A stretch of 64,000 nt of DNA from Methylovulum sp. (GTDB lineage Bacteria > Pseudomonadota > Gammaproteobacteria > Methylococcales > Methylomonadaceae): assembly GCA_030653435.1 (NCBI GenBank), contig JAURZI010000014.1, positions 1-64,000 on the forward strand. The letters run 5' to 3'. This document shows, in pieces, positions 36,580 through 46,182 of this stretch (positions within the stretch are counted from its first letter, which is position 1; the number at the start of each line of letters is the position of its first letter). The notes below the pieces were generated by a model that was given only the letters and a program-made list of their open reading frames with translations, did no database searches and was not told the origin of the DNA. Both the position numbers and the translations under genes were made by a program.

Positions 36580-37470
36580 ATGACTTATCCCACTATTGAA
36601 TCTTTTGTCGGCAATACCCCTTTAGTCAAACTGCAACGCCTGCCTGGCCAGACCTCCAACACTATCCTGCTTAAGCTGGAAGGCAATAATCCGGCTGGGT
36701 CGGTAAAAGACCGTCCAGCGTTAAGCATGATCAAGCACGCCGAAGCCCGTGGCGACATCAAGCCCGGCGACCGCTTAATCGAGGCGACCAGCGGCAATAC
36801 CGGCATCGCCTTAGCCATGGCCGCAGCAATCAAAGGTTATAAAATGACCTTGATTATGCCTGATAACATGAGTGAAGAACGTCGTGCATCCATGAAAGCT
36901 TATGGCGCCGAGATCATTCTGACACCGGCTGCCGGCAGCATGGAAGCTGCGATTGATTTGGCCAGAAGCATGGAAGCGGCCGGCAAGGGCAAAATCCTCG
37001 ACCAGTTTGCCAACCCCGATAATCCCCGCGCCCATTACGAAGGCACCGGCCCTGAAATTTGGCGCGACACGCACGGGCACATCACCCACTTCGTCAGCGC
37101 GATGGGCACCACCGGAACCATTATGGGAACATCGAAATTCCTTAAGGAACAAAATCCGGCAATTCAAATTATCGGAGTGCAACCGCAAGGCGAATCCAAA
37201 ATACCGGGCATCAGGCGTTGGCCACAACAATATTTGCCCAAAATCTACCAAGCGGATCGGGTGGACAAGATTATTGACGTCGATCAGCTGTCAGCTGAAA
37301 ACACCACGCGCGCGTTGGCTGCCCAGGAAGGCATTTTCGCCGGCATTTCAACCGGAGGAGCCGTTTATGCGGCACTGGGGCTGACCGCAGAGCTAACGGA
37401 TGCCGTCATCGTCGTGATTAACTGCGACCGGGGCGACCGGTATTTATCGACCGGCGTTTTCCCCGGTTAG
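36580..37470 (+). CDS. cysM: Cysteine synthase B (O-acetylserine sulfhydrylase)
   Basis: A 296-residue PLP enzyme making cysteine from O-acetylserine and sulfide or thiosulfate. The PLP Lys is in NNPAGSVKDRPAL, the substrate loop is EATSGNTGIALAM, and the phosphate-binding loop is MGTTGTIMGTSKFLK. The CysM-type PQGESKIPGIRRWP and GISTGGAVYAAL are also seen. The start at 36580 (MTYPTIESFVGNTPLV) fits the family. Confidence 0.95.
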   Translation: MTYPTIESFVGNTPLVKLQRLPGQTSNTILLKLEGNNPAGSVKDRPALSMIKHAEARGDIKPGDRLIEATSGNTGIALAMAAAIKGYKMTLIMPDNMSEERRASMKAYGAEIILTPAAGSMEAAIDLARSMEAAGKGKILDQFANPDNPRAHYEGTGPEIWRDTHGHITHFVSAMGTTGTIMGTSKFLKEQNPAIQIIGVQPQGESKIPGIRRWPQQYLPKIYQADRVDKIIDVDQLSAENTTRALAAQEGIFAGISTGGAVYAALGLTAELTDAVIVVINCDRGDRYLSTGVFPG

Positions 37471-37497
37471 TGCTGCCAGGACATCTAGCACAAGATC

Positions 37498-39552
37498 TTG
37501 GGATGCCTGAGCCGTGCAGTGATTAAACCGCTGTTGTGCATTATTTTTGTTTTAATGCCCGTCAAGACCAGGGCAGGCCTATCCTTGCACATAGACCGCA
37601 TCACAACGGCAAACTGGAATGTACAAGACCTAGACATCAGCTTGACCGGGCCGACACAAAGCCAACAACAACTGGCTTTAACGATAGCCCGGCTCAAACT
37701 GCCCGAACCGTTTAATGACTTGTCCCAGGTCAAAATCCGCTGTGACCCGTTCAGCCTGCAAAACCATACCCTACTATGCCCAACAGGCCGGGCAGAAGCA
37801 CATACGCCGCGCTGGCAATCGCCGACCGCCGACTTTTCCCTGCACATTAGCGAACATCTGGGCAACCTCACCGTCAGCAAGTTACGCTTAGCGGACGGCA
37901 CGCTAGCGGTCACCGCCGAGCAACGCGACGGCCAATGGCAGTTACACAGCACTGCCCGATCTATCTCCGGCGGCTATGTACAACGTGCATGGCAACCCAA
38001 GGACTTTGCCTTGAAAAACGGTCAGTTCAGCTTCACGCTAAAGGCCAGCGGTAACGGCGCACAACCGCGCTCTGTGGACTTAAGCACCCGGATAGACGCC
38101 TTAAGCGGGCAAACCAGCGATGGACGTTATGCCGCCGAAAACCTGGGTATAACAGCCACATTACACGCCCGTTTTGACCAGGAGTTGTGGCATTGGCAAC
38201 AGCAGATACGCAGCAAAGGCGGCGCATTCTACGCAGAACCGCTGTACCTGGATACCCACACCCAAACCATGATCGGGGATGCCAAGGGTGATTGGCATCC
38301 CTTAGCAAAGACGCTAACCATCAGCTCCGCCCGATACCGTCATGGCAAAGCCGTCTCATTGGCAGGCACGGCTCATATGCAGTACGCACAAGGCTTCACG
38401 ATTGCAAAAGCCAGTTTGTCGCTGCATAGCGAGGATTTACAACTGCTGTCAGCGACCTATTTAAAACCGCTACTTGAACAAACCGCATGGGAAGGGCTTT
38501 CCTTTGCAGGCAGCGCCCATGCCGACATTACAGTGAGGAAAAACGAGCTATCGGCATTAACGGCGACCGTCAAACAACTGGTGGTAAACGACCCCCGGCA
38601 GCACATCACGGCAAATGGCGGCACTGGCACCGTGTATTGGAGCAAGGACAAAACCTCGCCAAAACCGTCAAACCTCGCTTGGCAACAACTTACACTGGGC
38701 AAACTGCCAATAGGCCCCAGCCGACTGCGTTTTTTGGCGCGGAACCAGCAAATCGGACTACTGGAACCCGTCACTGCGCCTTTTTTAGGCGGGACCATCA
38801 CCATTAATCAATTCAGCTGGAAAGCAAAGCCACAGCAAGAACCCGAGATTTTTTTTACTGGCAGCATCAACAACGTATCATTGGAACAATTGTCCTTGGC
38901 GTTAAACTGGACACCCTTATCAGGCAACATCAACGGCACTATCCCTAAAGTGCGGTACCGAAACAACACGCTGAGCCTGGATGGCGAAATAGTGGTTAAT
39001 GTGTTTGACGGGACGGTCAAAATCACCAATCTGGCTTCATCTGACTTATTTAGCGGCTATCCCAAACTGTACAGCGAACTATGGATAGACAACCTGGATC
39101 TCGACCAACTCACGCAAAAATTCGAATTCGGCGGCATTACCGGTAAATTGTCCGGCTATGTCAGGCAGCTAACCCTGGAAAACTGGCGTCCGGTAAGCTT
39201 CTTTGCCTGGTTGGGCACGCCGGATAATGATAATTCCAGCCATCGGATCAGCCAGAAAGCAGTGAAAAACATCGCCAATATCGGCGGCGGCGGTGCATCT
39301 GATCTGGTATCCCGCAGCTTTCTCAGCCTCTTCAAAACCTTCGGCTACGACAAACTGGGGCTAGGCTGTTATTTGTCCAACGGCGTATGTCAATTAATGG
39401 GGGTAGACAGCCAATCTTCGGGTTACCGAATTATTAAGGGCGGCGGTCTGCCGCGGATAGACGTGATAGGCTATAATCCCCGGGTTGATTGGAATGTGCT
39501 GATGGAACGGTTAAGCCATATCTCAACGACAGATGAGATTAGAATTGAATAA
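37498..39552 (+). CDS. YdbH-like AsmA-type envelope protein
   Basis: A 684-residue exported or anchored protein: hydrophobic N-terminus (IKPLLCIIFVLMPVKTRA), then long beta-rich repeats as in AsmA/TamB/YdbH lipid-bridge proteins. It ends with YdbH-type C-terminal features (FDGTVKITNLASSDLFSG, WIDNLDLDQLTQKFEFG, GYVRQLTLENW, LGCYLSNGVCQLMG, GGGLPRIDVIGYNPRVDW). In E. coli, YdbH with YnbE forms a bridge for phospholipid transport to the outer membrane. The downstream DUF1318 lipoprotein supports this identity. The start is uncertain: TTG 37498 or GTG 37519. Confidence 0.8.
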   Translation: MGCLSRAVIKPLLCIIFVLMPVKTRAGLSLHIDRITTANWNVQDLDISLTGPTQSQQQLALTIARLKLPEPFNDLSQVKIRCDPFSLQNHTLLCPTGRAEAHTPRWQSPTADFSLHISEHLGNLTVSKLRLADGTLAVTAEQRDGQWQLHSTARSISGGYVQRAWQPKDFALKNGQFSFTLKASGNGAQPRSVDLSTRIDALSGQTSDGRYAAENLGITATLHARFDQELWHWQQQIRSKGGAFYAEPLYLDTHTQTMIGDAKGDWHPLAKTLTISSARYRHGKAVSLAGTAHMQYAQGFTIAKASLSLHSEDLQLLSATYLKPLLEQTAWEGLSFAGSAHADITVRKNELSALTATVKQLVVNDPRQHITANGGTGTVYWSKDKTSPKPSNLAWQQLTLGKLPIGPSRLRFLARNQQIGLLEPVTAPFLGGTITINQFSWKAKPQQEPEIFFTGSINNVSLEQLSLALNWTPLSGNINGTIPKVRYRNNTLSLDGEIVVNVFDGTVKITNLASSDLFSGYPKLYSELWIDNLDLDQLTQKFEFGGITGKLSGYVRQLTLENWRPVSFFAWLGTPDNDNSSHRISQKAVKNIANIGGGGASDLVSRSFLSLFKTFGYDKLGLGCYLSNGVCQLMGVDSQSSGYRIIKGGGLPRIDVIGYNPRVDWNVLMERLSHISTTDEIRIE

Positions 39553-39600
39553 CGCCACCACGAATAGACGGCGTGGATACCTTGTTGTATTCGAGATAAC

Positions 39601-39626
39601 CGTAGCGCGTGCCATACGCGCCCTAC
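39601..39626. repeat. GC-rich palindromic repeat, copy 3
   Basis: GTAG followed by GCGCGT-GCCAT-ACGCGC and CCTAC. It is diverged from the copies at 18357 and 27183 but keeps the same layout and CCCTAC end, and lies between the ydbH-like and DUF1318 genes. Confidence 0.4.
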
Positions 39627-39670
39627 ACGATGCGTCGTTGCACGTTTTTTAAACCACCCTGGAGCACACC

Positions 39671-40261
39671 ATGAAACAACTCGCTTTGCTGGGCATCTTA
39701 TTATTGACAGCCTGTGTCACGATTAACATTTATTTTCCTGCCGCCGCCGCAGAAAAAGCCGCCGATGAAATCATTAAAGACATCCAGGACATTGCCCCGG
39801 AGAAAATTGCCCCAAAACCCAAAGCCGCCCTGACTGACTGGCAGATCGCCGCCTACCATCTGCTCGAACAGGCCATGGACACCCTAGTCCCCGCTGCCCA
39901 CGCCGACGGAGCGGACTTGAGCATCGACAGCGCAGACGTCAGGCAGATAAGAGCCGCCATGGAAACCCGTTTTACGGCGTTGCAACCCAATTATGCAGCC
40001 GGTTATATCGGCATACAGGCCGACGGTTTCTTAGTCATCCGCAATATCGCCGCCATACCGCTACAAAACAGAAATCTGATCACTAAACTGGTGGCCGCCG
40101 AAAATGCAGACCGGCAAAAACTTTATCAGGCGATAGCCAATGCCAATGGTCATCCCGAATGGTCTGGACAAATCAAAACAACCTTCGCCAGCCGCTGGGC
40201 AAGCAATGCCCAACCCGGCTGGTGGTATCAAACCTCAAATGGAATCTGGAAACAACGATAA
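39671..40261 (+). CDS. DUF1318 (YdbL-like) lipoprotein with YnbE-like N-terminus
   Basis: A 196-residue lipoprotein: MKQLALLGILLLTAC ends in a lipobox, directly followed by VTINIYFPAAAAEKAADEI, which resembles the beta-strand and tail of YnbE. Residues about 85-170 match DUF1318/YdbL: GYIGIQADGFLVIRN, LVAAENADRQKLYQAIANA. In E. coli ydbH, ynbE and ydbL are three adjacent genes; here the lipoprotein and YdbL parts appear to be one polypeptide beside ydbH. Predicted location is outer-membrane periplasmic face. GGAG lies ahead of the ATG. Confidence 0.8.
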   Translation: MKQLALLGILLLTACVTINIYFPAAAAEKAADEIIKDIQDIAPEKIAPKPKAALTDWQIAAYHLLEQAMDTLVPAAHADGADLSIDSADVRQIRAAMETRFTALQPNYAAGYIGIQADGFLVIRNIAAIPLQNRNLITKLVAAENADRQKLYQAIANANGHPEWSGQIKTTFASRWASNAQPGWWYQTSNGIWKQR

Positions 40262-40263
40262 GC

Positions 40264-41601
40264 ATGGCCCGTACACGATCAAGAAGAAAACCCCTACCCG
40301 AAACACCGGTTAAAGCCACGATAGAATCCCTTGCCCATGACGGACGCGGCGTCGCGCATGTCGATGGTAAAGTGGTCTTTATCGACGAAGCGCTGCCCGG
40401 CGAAGACGTCGAATTTGTCTATACCGAAATCCGCAAAGATTATGCAGAAGGCCGGGTAAGCACATTGCTAAGCCGTAGCGATATTCGTGCCGATGCACTA
40501 TGCCCCCACTACGGCGTTTGCGGCGGTTGCAGCTTCCAGCATGTCGCATCCAGCGAACAACTCCGCGTCAAACAGGATTTGTTGGTCGAACAATTCAAAC
40601 GCATCGGTAAAATTGCCATCCCGGAAATTTGGGAACCGTTGGCCGGCCCGCATTGGGGATACCGCAGAAAAGCACGTATGGGCGTCAAATATGTCGCCAA
40701 AAAAGACCGGGTGTTGGTGGGGTTCAGGGAAAGGCGGCACCCTTATTTAGCCGAAATCGACAGCTGCATCGTCATGCACCCGCTAGTGGGCACCCAATTG
40801 CTGGCCTTGGGCGAGCTGATAGCAGGCTTGACTATCAAGGATAAAATCCCGCAAATAGAAGTCGCCATCGGCGACGAGCAATGTGTGCTGTCCATTCGCG
40901 TACTGGAACCGCCCACCGATGAGGATCAGGCGCGTATGCGGGCTTTCGGCCATGAACATAACATGAGCCTGTGCCTGCAATCCAAAGGCCCGGACACTAT
41001 CGTGCCGTTGACTGGCGAACCTGAAATCATCCCGACCTATGCGCTGCCGGACCAAGGCATCGAATTCAAATTCAGGCCGGCCATGTTTACCCAGGTCAAT
41101 TACGAAATTAACCGGCAAATGATTAACCGGGTTATCGAAACCTTGGATCTGGACGAAAATGACACGGTGCTGGACTTGTTCTGCGGTCTGGGCAATTTCA
41201 CGCTACCTATAGCCAAAAAAGCGGGCAGTGTAGTCGGCATAGAAGGCGACCTACCTCTGGTCAACCACGCCAAAGCAAACGCGCTGCATAATAACATTCA
41301 TAACGTCGAGTTTTATGCCGCCGACTTAAGCAAAGACATCAGCGATTACCCGTGGGCCAACCGAAAATACAACAAAATTATGCTGGACCCTTCCAGGGCA
41401 GGTGCCTCCGAAGTGTTGCACCATTTTAAAAAATGGCAACCCGAGCAGATCATTTATGTTTCCTGCAACCCATCGACGCTGGCCCGTGATGCGGGCATAC
41501 TGGTCAATGAGCTGGGCTATACATTAATCAAGGCGGGCGTGATGGACATGTTCCCGCAAACCGGGCATGTTGAATCCATTGCGTTGTTTGCGAAAAAATA
41601 G
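40264..41601 (+). CDS. rlmD: 23S rRNA (uracil-5-)-methyltransferase RlmD
   Basis: A 445-residue RumA/RlmD enzyme, SAM-dependent m5U methylation of 23S rRNA. It has an N-terminal TRAM domain (KATIESLAHDGRGVAHVDG), an iron-sulfur cluster site CPHYGVCGGCSFQHV, a SAM-binding region VLDLFCGLGNFTLPIA, the motif MLDPSRAGA, and a catalytic Cys in IIYVSCNPSTLARD. The start at 40264, 2 bp after the DUF1318 stop, fits the family; the ORF continues upstream out of context. Confidence 0.96.
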   Translation: MARTRSRRKPLPETPVKATIESLAHDGRGVAHVDGKVVFIDEALPGEDVEFVYTEIRKDYAEGRVSTLLSRSDIRADALCPHYGVCGGCSFQHVASSEQLRVKQDLLVEQFKRIGKIAIPEIWEPLAGPHWGYRRKARMGVKYVAKKDRVLVGFRERRHPYLAEIDSCIVMHPLVGTQLLALGELIAGLTIKDKIPQIEVAIGDEQCVLSIRVLEPPTDEDQARMRAFGHEHNMSLCLQSKGPDTIVPLTGEPEIIPTYALPDQGIEFKFRPAMFTQVNYEINRQMINRVIETLDLDENDTVLDLFCGLGNFTLPIAKKAGSVVGIEGDLPLVNHAKANALHNNIHNVEFYAADLSKDISDYPWANRKYNKIMLDPSRAGASEVLHHFKKWQPEQIIYVSCNPSTLARDAGILVNELGYTLIKAGVMDMFPQTGHVESIALFAKK

Positions 41602-41979
41602 CGTCCTGCCCCTGATATACGCCGAATGATGACCGTTTAAAGTAACATCGCAAGGGGCTGAATAGTTACGATGCGGCTGGCCGCAATCATGCACAGACCT
41701 TATACAAGTAAATATTTTTTGCCTGACCCGTAAGTAATGACAGTGCTTTGAATAAACAATGGGCTAGACTAAATACAACGCTGGAAACCGCCCGTAAAGA
41801 CCAGCCCCAAGTAGTCCTGTTTATTAAAAGCGTCACGGAACCGTTCGGTTTTTCCGGACATTCCCGCTAAAACTCGATATTAGATGACCGATAACATCTG
41901 CGATTTCAATTCAATCCGTTAACACTTGAAGGGTTGAGCTTGCAAACGGCCGGACTTGACACCAAGAAGAGTATGTATC
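41602..41979. other. Intergenic region before diguanylate cyclase
   Basis: About 380 bp with no ORF of note. A short hairpin GCGG-CTG-GCCGC occurs near 41672. I looked for a GEMM-type c-di-GMP riboswitch, since a diguanylate cyclase follows, and did not see its conserved segments. No clear promoter. Confidence 0.35.
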
Positions 41980-43062
41980 ATGAAAAAGAAAAATGCTTAT
42001 TACCGGCTAAATAATGAACCGGACATACTAAACGGATTTAGCCGTACACTGGCGGAAATCGAGTGGTTATTGTTGGTGCTGGTCTTGTTTTATCTGGTGG
42101 TCGGGCAAGTAAGCGATACTATTAGACCGATATTGATAATGGCCTCCTGTTTATACGGCGGACTGGTTATTTTTTTCCAGTATTTGAATTTTTTTAAGGA
42201 AGCCAAAGAGTGGAAAATCGCCTTTCAAACTTGGGTCATGATTATTTTTATCAGTTGGGTAATCTGGTATACCGGAAAATTACATAGCCCTTTGTTCAAC
42301 CTTTACCTGCTTCCCGTTATCGCCAGCGCCATCACGCTAGGCAAGTTGGTGACATTGTTGGAAGTCGGCTTGATTTGCGCCATTTTCCTGTATTTGAAAT
42401 ATGATGCCTACGAAATGACGGCATACCTGTTTACGCTAGTCGACACCAGCAATTTATCCATGTTGTTTTTCCCTATGGTATTAGTCGCCTATATTTCAAC
42501 CATGCTGGCTGCCGATATTCAAATGGGTTTCAACAAGCTTAAAGTCATATCGGAAATAGACGACCTGACCAAACTGTTTAACCACCGGACGTTTAAATAC
42601 TTGTCTGAAAAAGTGATCCACCATGCTGAACGCCAAATCCTGCCGGTATCGGTGCTGATGATTGACGCAGATAACCTAAAAAAAGTAAACGACCGGTTTG
42701 GTCACGAAGCAGGCAACCTGTTATTGACCAATATAGCGCAATGCCTGACCTCGGCGCTACGCGGAGGGGACATTGCCGCACGATATGGCGGCGATGAATT
42801 TGTCATTTTACTGCCTGATTGCGACCAGGAAAATGCCACGCTGGTCGCCAACCGTATTGTCGATGAATTTAAGGCCACGCAAATCAGGTATCAGGGCGAA
42901 ACCATCCATCTGAGCGCCAGCATTGGCGTGGCCTGTTTCCCGACACAGGGACAAGCCATTGATATTTTGCTGAGCAAGGCGGACAAGGCCATGTATGCCA
43001 GTAAACGCCGGGGCAATAATCTCGTGACGCTGTATAGTGCAGACTTGGACATAATTGATTAG
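41980..43062 (+). CDS. Membrane-anchored diguanylate cyclase
   Basis: A 360-residue protein with about five or six N-terminal transmembrane helices (residues about 25-190) and a C-terminal GGDEF domain. The active-site motif is RYGGDEFVILLPD, and an I-site R-G-G-D lies five residues upstream, so it should be active and product-inhibited. GGDEF metal and substrate residues are also present (LMIDADNLKKVNDRFGHEAG). The ATG at 41980 follows AGAAGAG. It is oriented away from the rlmD unit by a long gap and is probably monocistronic. Confidence 0.93.
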   Translation: MKKKNAYYRLNNEPDILNGFSRTLAEIEWLLLVLVLFYLVVGQVSDTIRPILIMASCLYGGLVIFFQYLNFFKEAKEWKIAFQTWVMIIFISWVIWYTGKLHSPLFNLYLLPVIASAITLGKLVTLLEVGLICAIFLYLKYDAYEMTAYLFTLVDTSNLSMLFFPMVLVAYISTMLAADIQMGFNKLKVISEIDDLTKLFNHRTFKYLSEKVIHHAERQILPVSVLMIDADNLKKVNDRFGHEAGNLLLTNIAQCLTSALRGGDIAARYGGDEFVILLPDCDQENATLVANRIVDEFKATQIRYQGETIHLSASIGVACFPTQGQAIDILLSKADKAMYASKRRGNNLVTLYSADLDIID

Positions 43063-43083
43063 CCGGGCGCAGCTACCGCCCTG

Positions 43084-43698
43084 TCATTCGATGCCCTTAC
43101 CCCACTGCCCGGCATAAAACCGCTCAGGCAATGCGGCCCTGGAACGGGCTGCCAATTCGGCTTCCTTAAAATCACCTTCCAACACATCGACTTCGGCCTG
43201 ATAGCCGACTGCCATCATCGCCACCGGTTTGCAAGCGTCGGGCAATTTGAAAACCTCGCGGGCTTTTTCCGCATCAAAACCTCCCATTTGGTGCACGCAC
43301 AACCCCAACGCAACCGCTTGCAAGCACAAACTAACACTAGCTGCCCCGGTATCGTAAAAAGCATGGCGGTTAGGCTTGCCGTTATGGTTAAAATCATCCA
43401 TCGCGACGGCCAATATCAAGACCGGTGCGTTCTTGGCCCATTGCTGGTTTTTTTCGGCCAGCGTTGCTAACGCCTGTTGCCAACTGGCTTCGTCAGCGGC
43501 TTTATCGCAGACAATAAAACGCCAGGGCTGATCATTAAAGCAAGAGGGAGCCCAGCGCGCGGCTTCCAGCAAGGCCAGCAGATCATCATGGCTGACTGGT
43601 TTGCCCGCGTCAAAAGCCCTGGGGCTCCAGCGGGTTTGGATAATATCGTGGATTTTTACGCGGGTTGTTGCAGGTTTTTGTTGCATGTTTATGGCCAT
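43084..43698 (-). CDS. Nitroreductase family FMN protein
   Basis: A 204-residue nitroreductase-like oxidoreductase using FMN and NAD(P)H. Family signs: TRWSPRAFDAGKPVS, LEAARWAPSCFNDQPWRFIV, YDTGAASVSLCLQAVALG and VHQMGGFD. The physiological substrate is unknown. It is convergent with the diguanylate cyclase gene and divergent from the TonB receptor. Confidence 0.92.
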   Translation of the reverse strand: MAINMQQKPATTRVKIHDIIQTRWSPRAFDAGKPVSHDDLLALLEAARWAPSCFNDQPWRFIVCDKAADEASWQQALATLAEKNQQWAKNAPVLILAVAMDDFNHNGKPNRHAFYDTGAASVSLCLQAVALGLCVHQMGGFDAEKAREVFKLPDACKPVAMMAVGYQAEVDVLEGDFKEAELAARSRAALPERFYAGQWGKGIE

Positions 43699-43957
43699 TA
43701 TTGGGTTAGGTAAAAACGGTTCACATTATCGCCCCTAACCGCTATAGTGCCAGCCATAACGCCACCCCTATCTTTGGGGTTGAACAAGGGACGTTCGTTT
43801 CTTATACATGATATCGATATCAATAGGCTAGCTTTCTTGTTGCGTTAACTCATAAATAGTCTCATTGGGCGCACTTTAGAACGGCAGTCACTATACCGCC
43901 TGATATTGATTTTTTGCACCCATGACATGAAGTCAATTTAATTTAGCCCCCCCTGTT

Positions 43958-46126
43958 ATGAAAAATTGTATCCAACAAAAGCGTATGAACCGTAAACATG
44001 GTCCTGCGAAACATATGCTGGAAATAATGCCTGAACACCCTTGCCGAAACCACTCTGCCAACACGCTATCCGACAAGCAACAAAGACAGGCAGTCGAAGT
44101 TAGCAGGTTCGTCCGAACGTGTTACAGGTATATCAGCAGCATCACGTTCATTGCTGCCTTGAGCTTCAGCAGCGCATCCGTGCACTCGGAAGAAGCGCCG
44201 GATCTGACCGAATTGCCCATCGAAAACGTGCTGAATATGGAAGTTTACAGCGCCTCCAAATTCACCCAGAAAAAAACCGAAGCCCCCTCCGCAGTGACGG
44301 TTATCACCGCACAAAATATTAAGGATTACGGCTATCGCACCCTGGCCGATATTGTCCAGAGCATACGTGGGGTTTACGTCGATTATGACCGCAATTACAG
44401 CGCGGTGGGCACTCGCGGCTTTAGTGTTTCCGGCGATGCGAATACCCGGATGCTGCTTCTGGTGGATGGCTATCGCATCAATGATGCAACCTATGATTCC
44501 GGGCCATTGGGCAGCGAATTTCCGGTCGATGTGGACTTGATTGAACGCGTGGAGTACCTGCCCGGTGCGGGTTCGGCGATTTACGGCAATAATGCCTTTT
44601 TCGGTGTGATTAACGTCATCACCAAGTCCGGCAAGGATTACCAGGGCAAAGGCGTGGAGCTATCGGGGCGGCTTGCCAGTTACGGTACCGACCAGGAACG
44701 CTTGAGTTACGGCAAGCATTTCGATAGTGGCCTGGATCTGTTGGTTTCGGCCACCCGCTACGACAGTCAAGGACAAAACGGGCTCTATTTTCTCGAGTTT
44801 GATGCGCCGGAAACCCATAACGGCATTACCAACCATACGGATTATGACAACGCCGAGCGTTTATTCGGCAAGTTTTCCTGGCAGCATTTTACGCTGGAAA
44901 GCGGCTACTCAAAGCGTAACAAAGGCATTCCGACGGGCGAATACGCCACGCTGTTTAACGATACCCGCAACCAAAATGCCGATCAACATGTCTTTATCAA
45001 TTTCACTTACGCCAATCAAATTGCTGAACATTTGGACTTGTATGCCCGCGCTTATCATGGCCGTTACGATTATCCAGGCACTTTTATTTACGACTTTCCG
45101 CCGCTTGTTGTTAGTAAGGAATTGGGATTGGGGCGCTGGTGGGGTTCGGAAGTACGCTTGTCCAGTACGCATATTGACGGGCACAAACTGATGATAGGCG
45201 GTGAATTTCAGGATAACTATCATTTATCGGATCATATTTTCGATGTGGATCCGCCTGATTCCGATTTTGACTTGAGTTTCCAGCGTTCGAATCACCGCTA
45301 CGGCATCTATGTTCAGGATGAGATAGCCCTGCGTGATGATCTTATTTTTAATGCCGGCCTGCGCTACGATTCCTTAAGTTATGCCGGTGCTGCCATTAAC
45401 CCGCGTCTGGCCTTGATTTACCAGCCTCGGGACAACGCCGCCTTCAAGCTGCTGTACGGCTCGTCTTTCAGGGCGCCCAGCGCTTCTGAGCTGTATTACA
45501 CCGATGGCATAACCTTGACCAGTGTCAATCTCAAGCCTGAACATATCAAAACTTACGAAGCTATTATTGAATATCAGCCTAGCCGCTTTCTGCGCCTGAC
45601 CGCAGTGGGCTTTCATTATCAAATCGATAACCTTATCCAATACACAAATATTGGAGAAGACATAAACCGATATATGAATGCCGGTGCCAATGAAGCCTGG
45701 GGCGCCGAATTTGAAGTTGAAAAACTGTGGGATAATGGCGCCCGTCTCCGCACCAGCTACACGTACACCGATGCCTACGATACCGGTAATAACCAGGCAT
45801 TAATCAACTCACCCAACAACCTTTTTAAATTTAATTTTTCAACGCCATTGTTCAGGCGCTGGCTGCGTACCGGCATTGAAGCGCAATACACCAGTAGCCG
45901 CTTAGGCCGCAATGGCGCTAAAACTGGCGGCTATTCCTTGTTCAACCTGAGCTTGACCAGCGGTGAGAAGCTCTTTGACGGTCGGCTTAAAGGCTTGGAG
46001 ATTTCCGGTAGCGTTTACAATCTTCTGGATCATGCCTATGCCAGTGTGGTCGATGATGCCTACATTCAGGAATTTATCACGCAAAATGGCCGTAATTTTC
46101 GCCTGGTGTTCAGTTACCGGTTTTAA
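43958..46126 (+). CDS. TonB-dependent outer-membrane receptor, second copy with YfiR partner
   Basis: A receptor of up to 722 residues. The signal segment ISSITFIAALSFSSASVHS is preceded by about 50 odd residues, so the true start may be further in. Mature N-terminus DLTELPIENVLNMEVYSAS and plug APSAVTVITAQNIKDYGYR, RMLLLVDGYRINDATYD, IERVEYLPGAGSAIYG and GVINVITKSG are clear. The barrel ends in FRLVFSYRF. It belongs to the same receptor subgroup as the one at 10983 (P-I/L-E-x-L-L/N followed by V-x-S-A/K), and again a YfiR gene follows 56 bp downstream. The ligand is unknown. Confidence 0.92.
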   Translation: MKNCIQQKRMNRKHGPAKHMLEIMPEHPCRNHSANTLSDKQQRQAVEVSRFVRTCYRYISSITFIAALSFSSASVHSEEAPDLTELPIENVLNMEVYSASKFTQKKTEAPSAVTVITAQNIKDYGYRTLADIVQSIRGVYVDYDRNYSAVGTRGFSVSGDANTRMLLLVDGYRINDATYDSGPLGSEFPVDVDLIERVEYLPGAGSAIYGNNAFFGVINVITKSGKDYQGKGVELSGRLASYGTDQERLSYGKHFDSGLDLLVSATRYDSQGQNGLYFLEFDAPETHNGITNHTDYDNAERLFGKFSWQHFTLESGYSKRNKGIPTGEYATLFNDTRNQNADQHVFINFTYANQIAEHLDLYARAYHGRYDYPGTFIYDFPPLVVSKELGLGRWWGSEVRLSSTHIDGHKLMIGGEFQDNYHLSDHIFDVDPPDSDFDLSFQRSNHRYGIYVQDEIALRDDLIFNAGLRYDSLSYAGAAINPRLALIYQPRDNAAFKLLYGSSFRAPSASELYYTDGITLTSVNLKPEHIKTYEAIIEYQPSRFLRLTAVGFHYQIDNLIQYTNIGEDINRYMNAGANEAWGAEFEVEKLWDNGARLRTSYTYTDAYDTGNNQALINSPNNLFKFNFSTPLFRRWLRTGIEAQYTSSRLGRNGAKTGGYSLFNLSLTSGEKLFDGRLKGLEISGSVYNLLDHAYASVVDDAYIQEFITQNGRNFRLVFSYRF

Positions 46127-46182
46127 GCTGATGACTATCCTGGCTTCGCCGATAAAGGCAACTGCCTGCTTGGGCGACGTAA

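Noticed and set aside
41602-41979. c-di-GMP riboswitch ahead of the diguanylate cyclase
   Set aside because: The conserved GEMM segments are not present.
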